From Sweltsa coloradensis (Eukaryota > Arthropoda > Insecta > Plecoptera > Chloroperlidae): a DNA stretch of 64,000 nucleotides. Shown here piece by piece: positions 45,511-55,089 of the stretch. Every line of letters starts with the position of its first letter. Position 1 is the stretch's first letter. The translations under genes were made by a program, and so were the position numbers. The notes below the pieces were generated by a model. It saw only the letters and a list, made by a program, of their open reading frames with translations. It did no database searches and was not told the DNA's origin. The stretch covers positions 960,001 to 1,024,000 of the forward strand of contig JAMZAV010000074.1 of assembly GCA_024449915.1 (NCBI GenBank), in the 5' to 3' direction.

Positions 45511-46429
45511 TATCATATTGATATATATACTTACATGCTGAGTGCATTTTATAAATAAAAATGTTAATATATCGCATGCATTTGGATGTTTCTATAAGTA
45601 TACATTGTGCAGCATGCTGAAACGTTATCAAGGTCAAATAAAGAACGATAAAGATCACAGGTCAAAATGGGGTGTTAAAAATTTTTTTCATATGAATCTA
45701 CTTCGTCTAAGCTTTAATAGAGTAGTCACATGAATATGAACTTTTTTTCGAATGGTCATTCCTCAGGTCATATGTCAAAAAGGTCATTATGACCAAATTA
45801 GGGGTCGCTAGTCATATTTTTAGCACCACATTTTTTTTGAAGATTTAGGGAAGTACTTTAACGTAGAAATCCAACATTTAACCAAGGGTGTCATCAATAA
45901 AAATTTAATTCAAAAAGTTCAACCCCCAAAATTATAACCCCAATCATCCTTAACTATGAAGAAATCCGAATTTTCCCCGTGGCCAGTAGTTAAACTTAAT
46001 GTTACCCCTATTTGGTAAAAATTTCAAGTTTCTATCACCAAAAACCAAATTTGTTTGCTAATCAACCCTTCAAACCAGCAGGGGTAGGCAACATGCAATA
46101 ACGGGTGCCTGCACGGATATCACGATGGCTCCAAGTGAAAATTAGTAGGGTATGGTCCCTAGAACACGTGTGCCAAGTGCCTTGCTTGTATCAAAAAATG
46201 CAAGGTATGCCCCAAAATATATCCATTAACATCCGGACTAGTATGGGGAATTATACCTAAAAGTAATCTGATGATTTCGTTGTGATCGATTTGACTCATT
46301 ACCTAGGGGTACGCCTTGGGTTCAATAATCCGTTGAATAATTGATTATATTGCCGAATTGTGTTATTGTATTTAATATATTTTTTTTAAGTTACTAGCGC
46401 ACATTGTGGTCTGGCGTGCGTAGGTTTGA

Positions 46430-46545
46430 TAATTATCTTTTTGTCGCAAATAAAATAGTATCGGTACGGTCAATTATTGTCAAAGTTAATACTGATAGCA
46501 TTGCATTTGCTAATCCTCCCCCCCCCCCCTCCCCCTCGCCTAGCA
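46430..46545 (+). repeat. Dispersed repeat ending in a C-run, copy 1
   Basis: GTCGCAAATAAAATAGTATC ... GATAGCATTGCATTTGCTA followed by a C12 run (46518-46529). A close relative lies at 48185-48300 (GTCGCAAACAAAATAGTACC ... ATATTGCATTGCTACCCC). Confidence 0.5.
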
Positions 46546-47199
46546 CACACAATAATTCACAAGTATAATAATGTTGCTGCATTTTTATGCATGTATTACA
46601 TAGTACAGTATATACTTACAAATAAGACAAGACAATAGTGTGCCACCCTTAGGCATGAACTAAGGTATTAGAAATATGGTAATTTTTTGTTTTAATACTT
46701 TAAACTTCTGGATTATACTTTCAAAATGCGTGAATCGTGTTGAGAAATCGTAATATATATTTAATGTTAGTAATGATTTATTCTAGTATTTGCCATTCAG
46801 TAAAATGCTAAATAATTATTGTTGAACCCAGAACTAACGCTCGTTAACAACGCACTGACACTGTTCGATTCACATCGCGCAATTATATAGTATCTCATCC
46901 AGGGATGCATTCGTACCCGTGCGGGCCGGGGCGGCGCCTTATTGCTACTAAATTAGAGGCCCAAGACGGCGCCCTGGCTGAGATTTTATGTACAACCAGG
47001 ACGCACCTATAGGCTAACATGTGAAAAACTGAACTATGTATGCATATTTTTCAGCTGTTCTGTTTCTTACCCCTTCGCCCTTATACACTATTCAGAGATT
47101 ATTCTAAATCTTTCCAGTGCTATCACAGAAATAAAGTGAATAAATCATCTTCGTTGTCAGATTAAATAGTTGAAAGTGTGAAAGTATCGGTTTATTCGA
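46546..47199. other. Unrecognised DNA with a GC-rich patch
   Basis: A CpG-rich stretch at 46915-46990 (GTGCGGGCCGGGGCGGCGCC) stands out from the AT-rich surroundings, but no frame or promoter feature accompanies it. Confidence 0.35.
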
Positions 47200-47322
47200 A
47201 TCGTGTTAAAAAACATACAAAAATACAAACAAAAAGAAAGAAAGGAAAAAAAACTTCCGGATTTTTTTCTTCAGTGTAGAGAAATGGAATCTTCGCTTCG
47301 CTTGCTACGCTCACCCAAATCA
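47200..47322 (-). mobile_element. Helitron-like 5'-end fragment
   Basis: Inverse family 5' end: GAATCTTCGCTTCGCTTGCT then ACGCTCACCCAA, preceded by the AAAAACTTCCGGATTTTTTTC core. It matches the variant at 14340-14470. Confidence 0.55.
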
Positions 47323-47324
47323 TA

Positions 47325-47655
47325 GCATATATAATTTCATATATATTCCCCATAAAGTTTTCATCAAGATCGGAGTAGCCGTTTGCCAAATATTACGAAA
47401 ATATCTCATTAAAAAATCGAAAAAATAGTAAAAGTACGATAATCATAACAAAATATTTGATCGACGTACCCAAAACGTGGCAAGTCTACGTTCAGAGATT
47501 TAGAAGGTCCCCTCAAATTTTTATCAAGATCGCATATGCCGTTTGCCCGGTAGATCTCGAACAAGCAGACAAAAATACAAAAATCCCCCCCCCCAAAAAA
47601 AAAATGGGGTACAGTGAAATTAAAGTCTTCGCTTTGCTCATCCAAAAAGTAAGCT
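47325..47655 (-). mobile_element. Helitron-like 5'-half fragment
   Basis: Inverse core (ATCAAGATCGCATATGCCGT; CAAGTCTACGTTCAGAGATT) ending in GTCTTCGCTTTGCTCATCC. The 3' half is missing. Frames at 47409-47687 are repeat-derived. Confidence 0.6.
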
Positions 47656-47727
47656 GAAAGCTGGAACGGTAATTTGGAGGGAAACACGGGTCACAATATG
47701 CAACGTCACGATTAGCTATTAGCTAAT

Positions 47728-48078
47728 TGATTTGATTTGATTGGATATTGCTTAACGTCTCATATTTATGCAACTTGGCTAATCGAGACGAAGGAAGGGA
47801 CGTGTGGGGGGACAAGGGGGGACAAGCCTGTGCTGGTCAGAACCAGCCACAAGCATATGGGGGGGGCAGGGGTTCCCTCCATCGTGGTCGTCTTCGTCTG
47901 TGTCAAACATCCGTCAGTGTTGTCATTGTCGTCGCCGTCGGGGAGGTAATCAAAAGGGAAGGGGAAAGTTCCCCGACGACGACCCAGAGCTCGCCATTAG
48001 TTTCAGGGAGAAAAACTCCCCTAATCACGGGCCAAACCACGAGAAGGTTGCGAGTTGGAATTTGATAATCAGACACTA
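47728..48078 (+). repeat. Dispersed repeat, TTGATTGGATATTGCTTAAC family, copy 1
   Basis: Starts with a TTGATT-rich tip, then TGGATATTGCTTAACGTCTC, and a GC-rich body with CCTGTGCTGGTCAGAACCAG and GGCAGGGGTTCCCTCCATCG, ending CGGGCCAAACCACGAGAAGG. About 350 bases, collinear with 63306-63635. Opening sequences of this type are familiar to me from molluscan genomes. The three overlapping frames are repeat-derived. Confidence 0.65.
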
Positions 48079-48184
48079 AGTTATTGAATAATTAAACTAG
48101 TGGGCACTTGTGGGCGACTTATCGAAGCATTTTAAACGTCATTTGTAACAAGTATGCATAATAAACGTGTATATGTAATTTCAG

Positions 48185-48300
48185 GGGTGCAGTCGCAAAC
48201 AAAATAGTACCAGGGCGGGCGGTCAATCGTCAAAGTCTATTCTATAACCGATAATATTGCATTGCTACCCCTCCCCCCACCCCACCCCGCAACAAAAGAG
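48185..48300 (+). repeat. Dispersed repeat ending in a C-run, copy 2
   Basis: Relative of 46430-46545, ending in CCCCTCCCCCCACCCCACCCC. Confidence 0.5.
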
Positions 48301-48596
48301 AATTCCACTGAATTTTTAGGAATGTTTTCTATAGTATAGTATCCTATTTAAACATAAGTAAAACTTGATGACTTTGAATGACTTTGTAGTGATGTTGCAC
48401 TGGCGTGCATTTCATGAGTCTACAAAAGCGAGCTAACAGCAATGCTAGTCTGTCATCACCATCTCTATTCTCTAACATTTTCCTCCGTGCCCCTAGTAAG
48501 ATGCAACCTTCAACTCTCAAGTGTCTAAAGGGTTGCCTAGCGAACGCAAGGTAGTTACACAAACCCGTTTTCAAAAACATTATTTGAAAAGGAACA
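48301..48596. other. Unrecognised spacer
   Basis: No feature recognised. The long minus-strand frames at 48344-49052 run into the adjacent hairpin repeat and are artefacts of its regular motif. Confidence 0.4.
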
Positions 48597-49031
48597 ATGT
48601 TTCGGTGTTGTGACCCGTCCTGGATGGGTCGTAAGACCGAATGTTTCGGTGTTGTGGCACATACTGGATAGGTCGTAACACCGAAATGTTTCGGTGTTGT
48701 GACCCGTCCTGGATGGTCGTAAGACCGAATCATTCGGCATTGCGGCGTCAAAGCTTTCGGTGTTGTGGAGATTGTGTGATGTGGGTATTCGGAGCAAAGT
48801 CACCCGTTTCGGTCTTATGACCCATCTAGATAGGTCGTTCGTCACAATTTTGAAAAGTTGTGATGAACGACCCATCCTGCTAGTGCCACAACACCGAATT
48901 TTTCGGTCTTGTGGCAATTGTGTGCTGTGGATACCTCTGTCGAAAATATTCGGTCTTGTGGCATAGTCTGTTTTTCGGTGTTGTGGGTATTGTGTGCAGT
49001 GGATATTCGGTGATGTGGCCCCGACCCCGAC
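48597..49031 (-). repeat. Multi-hairpin foldback repeat, copy 2
   Basis: Inverse orientation of 38511-38969. Repeats of TTTCGGTGTTGTGACCCGTC and GGTCGTAAGACCGAAT occur several times. The right tip GGTGATGTGGCCCCGACCCC mirrors the left tip of copy 1. A block of about 100 bases with GTCCTGCTAGTGCCACAAC-type sequence lies in the same orientation in both copies, showing internal inversion. The apparent 165-codon frame is a repeat product. Confidence 0.65.
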
Positions 49032-49565
49032 ATTAACTACGAAACAAGTCAAAATATCAATAGAGATTTTATAACATCACTGCACTGGACTAAAAGGAAA
49101 GCAATGGTCATATTGTAAGTTCGGCAATGTGTGAACAAGTACTAGTACATTTTCATTCAAGAATTTTATAAGGAGGGTTGGAGGATAATATAAACTAATA
49201 TCAAAACGTTTCAAGCTTTCAATTCGCACCTTAAAACGTTTTTTAGTAGAACCTTTTGGAAATCTGTGGATCTAAAACCGTTTTAGACTCGAACCAATGT
49301 GATTAAACGGTATGAAGTGCTTGATATAGGTGGTAGTTATATTCGATATGGCCCATAAGTACGCAATATCACATTTCGTCTACCAAGACGGGTTGGCCCG
49401 TGGGGCAGCAAGACAAACAGCCAGCCAGCTATAGACGGGTAGACCGTCAACATATGGCTCTAGGGCTTGTCTGGATTTTTAAACTGTTCGTTTTGTAATA
49501 ACGCAAGATAAATACAATGCAGGTCAGCACACAAGAAGTAGATCATTCTCAAAGCTTTGTGTGAG
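49032..49565. other. Unrecognised spacer
   Basis: No repeat or exon recognised. The 113-codon minus-strand frame at 49460-49801 lies opposite the plus-strand frame described next and is probably its shadow. Confidence 0.35.
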
Positions 49566-49750
49566 AAAAGCTTGGCACAAAAAAGTATGGATTTGTTGGC
49601 AATTCTATCAACTTTAAAGAATGCAATGGGTTTTATTCTTTTAAGTCGGGTGCAGAAGCTACGTTGCAAACTAAAGCTCGTGCCAAGCCAGAGAACATAC
49701 AGCTGGCAGCTCTGTCGCCACACCCTGATGTTAGTGACATTGAGTTCTAG
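49566..49750 (+). CDS. Candidate terminal coding segment, family unidentified
   Basis: About 61 open codons end in TAG at 49748-49750: GTKKYGFVGNSINFKECNGF, then YSFKSGAEATLQTKARAKPE and NIQLAALSPHPDVSDIEF. The composition is protein-like and unlike chance AT-rich frames, and AATAAA follows at 49792-49797. Upstream, an overlapping frame is also open for about 35 codons, so a frameshift or a missed acceptor may mark the left boundary. It could be the tail of a host gene or of a retroelement protein; I recognise neither. Confidence 0.3.
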
Positions 49751-49791
49751 AAGGAATTTAATGATATGACTTCGTTCAACAGATGTATGTA

Positions 49792-49797
49792 AATAAA
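49792..49797 (+). terminator. Poly(A) signal candidate
   Basis: AATAAA, 42 bases after the TAG of the segment ending at 49750. Common by chance in such AT-rich DNA, so weak alone. Confidence 0.25.
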
Positions 49798-49899
49798 TCA
49801 ATTATTTTCACTCTTTTCAGTGTTAGATTTTCTTGCACGATAGTGTAAGCTATGAATAATTCTTCAGGTATCTCCTTATTAAAGATCAAGTAGGGGCCG

Positions 49900-50210
49900 T
49901 TTTACCGTTTCGCGAACGCTATATAAACAGTCGCGTTGTTGTAGGGACGTTTTTGGTATATTGAGTCGTATCTTTGATATGCTTCTCAATTTATGTTCAT
50001 ATTCCATTATTTTGAAAGTATGAGTCTCTTTAAACGAAGGAGCGGAGCGACTGAGTGTCTCCATTCAACTCAAACGGCCCTCATTCTGTGATTCTGTGTG
50101 TCTGTCTGTCTGTCTGTACGTCGAAAATCAGCCGAACCGCTGAACAGATTGCGCTGAAATTTTAAATAGACATACGAGCTTACTGAGAACTGTTAGCAAA
50201 ATCAGCTAGA
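49900..50210 (-). repeat. Diverged relative of the Helitron-like family
   Basis: TTTCGCGAACGC...GTCGCGTTGTTGTA (49906-49945) is the inverse of the family 3' hairpin region, without the final CTAG. The right part (TGTCTGTCTGTCTGTACGTC; GCCGAACCGCTGAACAGATT) has the same 'TCTGTCTGT...GG-CAAACGG--GA-C-TGATGAAA' layout as the family core but a different sequence. Confidence 0.35.
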
Positions 50211-50289
50211 TCCATTGCGATTTAAGCCGACTATTAATAAAAATGTGATTTTTTAAAATATCGATAGCATTTGTTTTGTAGCAGCTAGC

Positions 50290-50368
50290 GGGACTGGCTG
50301 ACATGTCTCAGTGGTAAGCATTTAGCCTACCGTAGGGAGGGTTAGGGTTCGATGCCAGTTGGTTAGAA
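50290..50368 (+). repeat. tRNA-like sequence (tRNA pseudogene or SINE head)
   Basis: A-box-like CTCAGTGGTAAGC and B-box-like GGGTTCGATGCC are correctly spaced and followed by a T-run, as for pol III transcripts. The T-stem is broken (GATGCC) and the anticodon arm is irregular, so this is not a functional tRNA gene. Confidence 0.45.
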
Positions 50369-50502
50369 CTTTTTTTTATATTTGTACACCCACATATTAT
50401 TTTTGAGGGGTGTTAAATGAGAAATAAAAATTAGGTGATTTTGTTTTATCTTGGAAATTTGTCAATGTTTCACGCTAATACGTTTCGAACACGAAATAAC
50501 TA

Positions 50503-50676
50503 GGGAAACGCCAAAAGTCGTTGTTAAACGCGTGAGTGAGCCAAGTGTTGAGTACCCGAGAACATCCCATTTCCTACCATATACCCAAGGCTGGATCTAG
50601 CTCAGTATGGGGAATGATACCGGGTACTATAACCCATGGCTCACTCACTCGTTTAACAACGACTTTGTCGTTTCCC
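50503..50676. mobile_element. 174-bp MITE flanked by TA
   Basis: Inverted ends GGGAAACGCCAAAAGTCGTT and AACGACTTTGTCGTTTCCC, extended inward by GTTAAACG and CGTTTAAC and then by GTGAGTGAGCCA / TGGCTCACTCAC. TA lies on both sides (50501-50502, 50677-50678), as expected for a Tc1/mariner-type MITE. A fragmentary relative lies at about 40860-41005. Confidence 0.6.
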
Positions 50677-50678
50677 TA

Positions 50679-53600
50679 CCTAATAAGAAATAATGACATA
50701 TAGTCGAATTAAACAAAAACATTAAGTTAACTTAGTTGAACCTGTCTTAGCAACGATAGTGCATTTTAAAATTATGTCTAGCAATGCGTGTTTTAAGGGC
50801 TGACTGTCATACATTTAAAAAAATCTTCAACTGGGGCTCAGCTGTATATTTTAATCAACATAACATCGCTGAACCGTTTTTGTTGGTTCACTTTAGTATT
50901 GTGTTCCTAATGAATTGCACCATCTGTTGTATTAAGTCAACGTTCTGTAAAGTTTTAGACATAGATGAGTTTTAATTGAAACACGAAAAAGCAACGCTCA
51001 GTTTAATCTTGAAACGCCCCAACGCGCTTTCCACTTCTCGCACTTTGTTCGCTGGTATTGTGTATCTGATCTGACGTCCGCGTATTGGCGAGTGATTGAC
51101 ACCTCAGGCAAGATACACGCACTCAACTTTAGGTTGATACAACCTAACTTGCTTAGGTCTAATATATTAGTTACCTTGTCTGAGATTTTGAACTGGAGCA
51201 TTCCTCTTATTGATTTAATAGCCAGCTCATTGGATTCGTTCCGTCAGATAAAGACTCTTACCTCAGAAACAAGATTGTGTTATCTCTGTTTTAACCTTTC
51301 TTTCCACTAGTTGTTAAGATATAGGACATGCGTCTTATACAGATTCCTGTTCGATTGGCTGACTGACAACAGTTTTTTAAAACTTTGCAGAGTTATTTCG
51401 GAGCGGAATTAAGGGCTTATATTCCCATTTTCTATCATTTTTTTTTTTAGGTGAACGGAAAAATAAATTTATTTGTGAATTGTGAATTGTGTTTTAGACA
51501 ATGTACAATACATATTGATAATCTTTGGTTTCTGTATGGCTGTCCAATGTCCATATATCCTTTCTTGACATCTTTGCAAAGTTTCATACACACATCAAAT
51601 GCATTTTTTTCGAACGATTTTTTATTAGAAGATTATCAGCCGAGCTCGGATTATTTTGTTTATTTTTCGCACAACAGGCTACAAACTTCAGAATATGTTC
51701 TCAACACTATGACACAACGCCAGTATAAAGTAGGCCAAAATTAGTTCACCGGAAGTTGGTCAAAACAAAGACTAACGCAAACTTATGAAAAAAAACCTAA
51801 AACACACTTAAATATCTATATCTTTGGCATTTTATGGGTTAGAGTCTTGAAATTGGTCTTAAAAGTTGTAAATTAACAACGTCTATTAGAATTTGCAAAC
51901 AAATATCAAATATTGTATTTTAAGTAGTAGAAAATTAATAAAAAGTGTCAAAAATTACAGTAAAAAAATATTTACCGCACTTTAGTTCAATTTTAAATGC
52001 ATTTATTGTTGAAATACCAAAAAAATATTTGCATTGCTATTTAGTCTGATTCTTTGGCTAAAACATTGTCGCTGGTCGAACTCTGGAACGTGAACTTCAT
52101 AGCATCGTTTTATTATTCCCCGAGTTTCGGTGCAGCTCCCGCGGCGCTAACCAGGCATAAGAAAGTGTTATTTTTCGGGGTACCGATATAGGTAAATAGT
52201 GCATTAAATCGGAAATGGTTTACTTTAAGTCAATGCGGTTAGTGTAGAAATATTAAGGAAGGCTTACTTTTGAGTATATTATATTTTCATATATACCTTT
52301 ATTATGGTATTGTCGGTAATTAATAAGAAAATGCGATCTTTCCAATGTTTAACGGAATGGTTCTGTGAAACTTATCAAATCACTGAGACCACGATATTAT
52401 AGCTATCGAAAAACCAATACACAGTTATAAAGGTATAGGCATCTTCTCCATGTTGCATCAAACCATATGCATCTAGCGTTATTGATTGTCATAATAGGCC
52501 AATATAGTGAAGCACCGTAATTCATGGAATGTTCTATCATTTTATTTGCCGTAAATAATACTAAATATTATTTTACAATATGGCGGACGAAGATCAAAGT
52601 ATGAAATTTTTGTCGTTTAAGGCATCAATGGTGGAAATATTGAGAAGAAAAAAATATTTTTTTTCGTGAAAACTTTAAAGAATAGAAAATAAAAACACAA
52701 CATTTCCAAGTTTTTGAATTTTGTATTTTGTTATTTTGGTGCAATTTTTGGTTCATTTTCTAAAATAATCCCAACTTTTGAGAAATAAACCTTGTCTCAT
52801 ACCAGCATTAGGTAATGACATAATAAATAATGTTAACTTGGTCAGTTCAAGGGCGCCGAAATCGTTGCGGTATGAAGTATGTTCGTTTTAAAAACTCTTA
52901 GAAAATGTAGTAAGAGGCGGGTAGTTAAATTCCTTTTTTAAATGGCTTTTACCCTCAACATTAATATTATGTACTAGTGCGATGTTATATTAAAATGGTT
53001 AAATGGAACGTATGCTAATTTTTAATTATACTTTTTATTTTGTATTTTAGTTTGAATGACCAATATGGGTTAATTATATTGTTTATGTCCAAGGATGTAT
53101 TTTACATTAATATTTACTATGGCGGCTGGCTTAATGAAAATGTTATTATATATATGAGGCAGTCTTTCAATCGAACAGTCTGCTCATGAAGACAACTTGC
53201 TTGTTTCAAATTGTTTATCATAAAATAAATTGGTTCTAGAGATGCGTTCGCGTTCGACTGTCTAAATGTAGAAGCAGGTATACTAAATACTTAACCACCT
53301 TCTGCAGCTCAGCATAAGTATAAGGTGACCAGACGTACCGGTTTGACCGGTACAGTAGCGTTTTCAGAACACTTGTACCGGTGTCCCGAGAGACTCATTA
53401 AAATGACGTATTTGTACCAGTTTGCAATTTTGGGGAGAAAGTGTCCTGGTATTTTCTTAACTATACCGTGCATGGAAGGATAATGTTTTACTTTAAAAAT
53501 ACACTCCTCTGATTAATACTAATAGTAGAGACAATGAAATAGTTCTTCCACTTTCAAGAAGATAATTAATTTTCTATCGGGGTGTGCGAGTATTATTAAT

Positions 53601-54174
53601 GATTTTGGTGGAGGTGCCGGGTCGCGCACGTGTGTGAAAACGTAAAAATCGTTAGGCCTATATATTTTTGGCGCTACCTTACCAATGCTGACTACTTAGC
53701 CATAATAGTAACCTGAGTCTTTTGATACAAATTTATATTCATTTTGGAAGTTTTGAACTATTTTTGGGCAAAAATACTAAAAATTCGTCACTATTATGTT
53801 AGTTTCAACATTTCATATAATATCACTTACTGAATGTCATAGCCTAGCCCTAATATTTGTGCTTGATGCTTGATCATTAAAATGATTTAGAGAGAAGTTA
53901 CATTTAAAAATGAATTGGATGGTACTCTGTCTTCACGTTTGGTGCCTACATTTAGACGAACATCAATAAATAAAATTAGTATTGTTCATATTGTAAATAA
54001 TAATAAAGTGAAATTTTAGAAATTAAACGAAGTACTCGGACTCGAATTTGGACTCGATACTCGAGTTATTTTAAGTACACGTTTCGGACTTGACTCGAAC
54101 TCAAAAACCTGGACTCGCATATAGTGCCATAATAAATTTTTTATCGTGGGAAACCTGTTATAGGGTGCAATTAG
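50679..54174. other. Unrecognised AT-rich DNA
   Basis: No repeat shared with the window and no firm exon. At 51451-51744 a frame of 97 codons begins right after a strong acceptor-like tract (ten T then AG), but its F/Y/N/S-rich composition is not convincing. The rest of the stretch holds nothing I recognise. Confidence 0.4.
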
Positions 54175-54385
54175 CCCCTCTTCCGGTGAACTAGGTTTGT
54201 GCGGATAGGAAATTGTGAAGGGATGTCCGAGGGCTATTTAGAGGACTCAATCCCTTGCATTCACCTTAACGACTGAGGAAAACCTCGAATAAACCTTCAG
54301 TCAGATTGCCGGTCTCGACGGGATTCGAACCCGGACCTCCCGAATCAGAGTCGAGCGCCTTAGCGCCCGAGCCAACACTGTCGGA
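54175..54385 (-). repeat. tRNA-derived SINE, family A
   Basis: On the minus strand the head reads TTGGCTCGGGCGCTAAGG (A-box) and GGTCCGGGTTCGAATCCCG (B-box and T-arm). The body includes AAGGTGAATGCAAGGGATTG and GGACATCCCTTCACAATTTC. It is the best preserved of the three copies (others 27595-27812, 63070-63305). Confidence 0.75.
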
Positions 54386-54590
54386 CATTATTTATATGTG
54401 TATGACTTACTAACTATCTGTATGTGTGTGTTCGTTACGCAATTATTGTCAAATCGTTGAATCGATTTTGGTAACATTGAGAAATTGTAAGTCTTTTCCC
54501 AATCCACAAACGTACTAAGAACAAAATGTTTGATTTCAGGTTATAAAAAATCGCTTAATTTATGTATAGGCCCCGAGTTTGTTGAAAGTT
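54386..54590. other. Unrecognised short spacer
   Basis: Contains a TATGTGTGTGTTCGTTACGC-like stretch but nothing identifiable. Confidence 0.35.
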
Positions 54591-54896
54591 TCACCCAATA
54601 TCCGGGACCAATATTGAAGAAGCTGTTTTAACTTGTACAAAAAATGTCACCAATATATCGACTGGCGCTGCCTTCGCCCTGAAAAGACTAGTTATTTGGA
54701 GTTCCAAGAACGGTAACTGCGGAACTTCTGGAACAACAACATCATGTCCCGTCTGAATGGCACACTGCGAAAGACGGTGCGTCACCGCTTCGTTTGCAAG
54801 GACGCATTTCGTTGAGATGATTCCTCCTACTGGCAATGAGCAACTCCGTCGCGTAGATTTGTAGTATGCAAGAGCATGGCAGTCGGAAGAAACTAG
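54591..54896 (-). other. Open frame of about 101 codons, possibly an exon
   Basis: On the minus strand the frame is open from about 54896 (after a TAG at 54897-54899) to a stop at 54591-54593. It reads HALAYYKSTRRSCSLPVGGI, then TKCVLANEAVTHRLSQCAIQ, ending TASSILVPDIG. The composition is plausibly protein-like, but there is no ATG near the start and no domain I recognise. A second overlapping minus frame reaches 55026. Undecided between exon, repeat remnant and chance. Confidence 0.2.
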
Positions 54897-55089
54897 CTAC
54901 ATGTGTCCTGACTGTGGATACATCGCCCTGTGTATTTTTCCGTGGGCAACAAGACCTTACCAAACCAATAAAAGACCTTCTCTCTAGGCTTCTATGGCTT
55001 CTCTCAGTCATAATACTTATACTCATCTCATCATATCTGTGCTTGCCGTATTAGGGCGGGGGCGTTGAGTATAATCTCCTTAGGGTATA

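Larger units (their letters stand above)
41866..46240. mobile_element. 4.4-kb element with 0.9-kb inverted arms
   Basis: Arms 41866-42748 and 45355-46240 are inverse copies with scattered differences. The outer tips are TAGTCCGGATGTTAA and TTAACATCCGGACTA. GTA borders both tips (41863-41865 and 46241-46243), a possible but weak 3-bp duplication. The interior holds a decayed protein gene (43790-44575). Each arm contains a Helitron-like 3' end pointing outward (CTAA at 42586-42589 on minus and 45507-45510 on plus). The arms look like a long-TIR DNA transposon or a segmental inverted duplication. Confidence 0.6.

Noticed and set aside
48555..49052. 165-codon and overlapping 135-codon minus-strand open frames
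   Set aside because: They lie in the regular multi-hairpin repeat; its 12-14-base motif simply lacks stops in these frames.
51451..51744. 97-codon exon after a strong acceptor
   Set aside because: The T-run plus AG is easily produced by AT-rich DNA, and the peptide is F/Y/N/S-rich without motif or downstream support.
54308..54384. Functional tRNA (Ser/Leu type) on the minus strand
   Set aside because: The acceptor stem cannot be closed and the same body follows at other loci, so it is a SINE.
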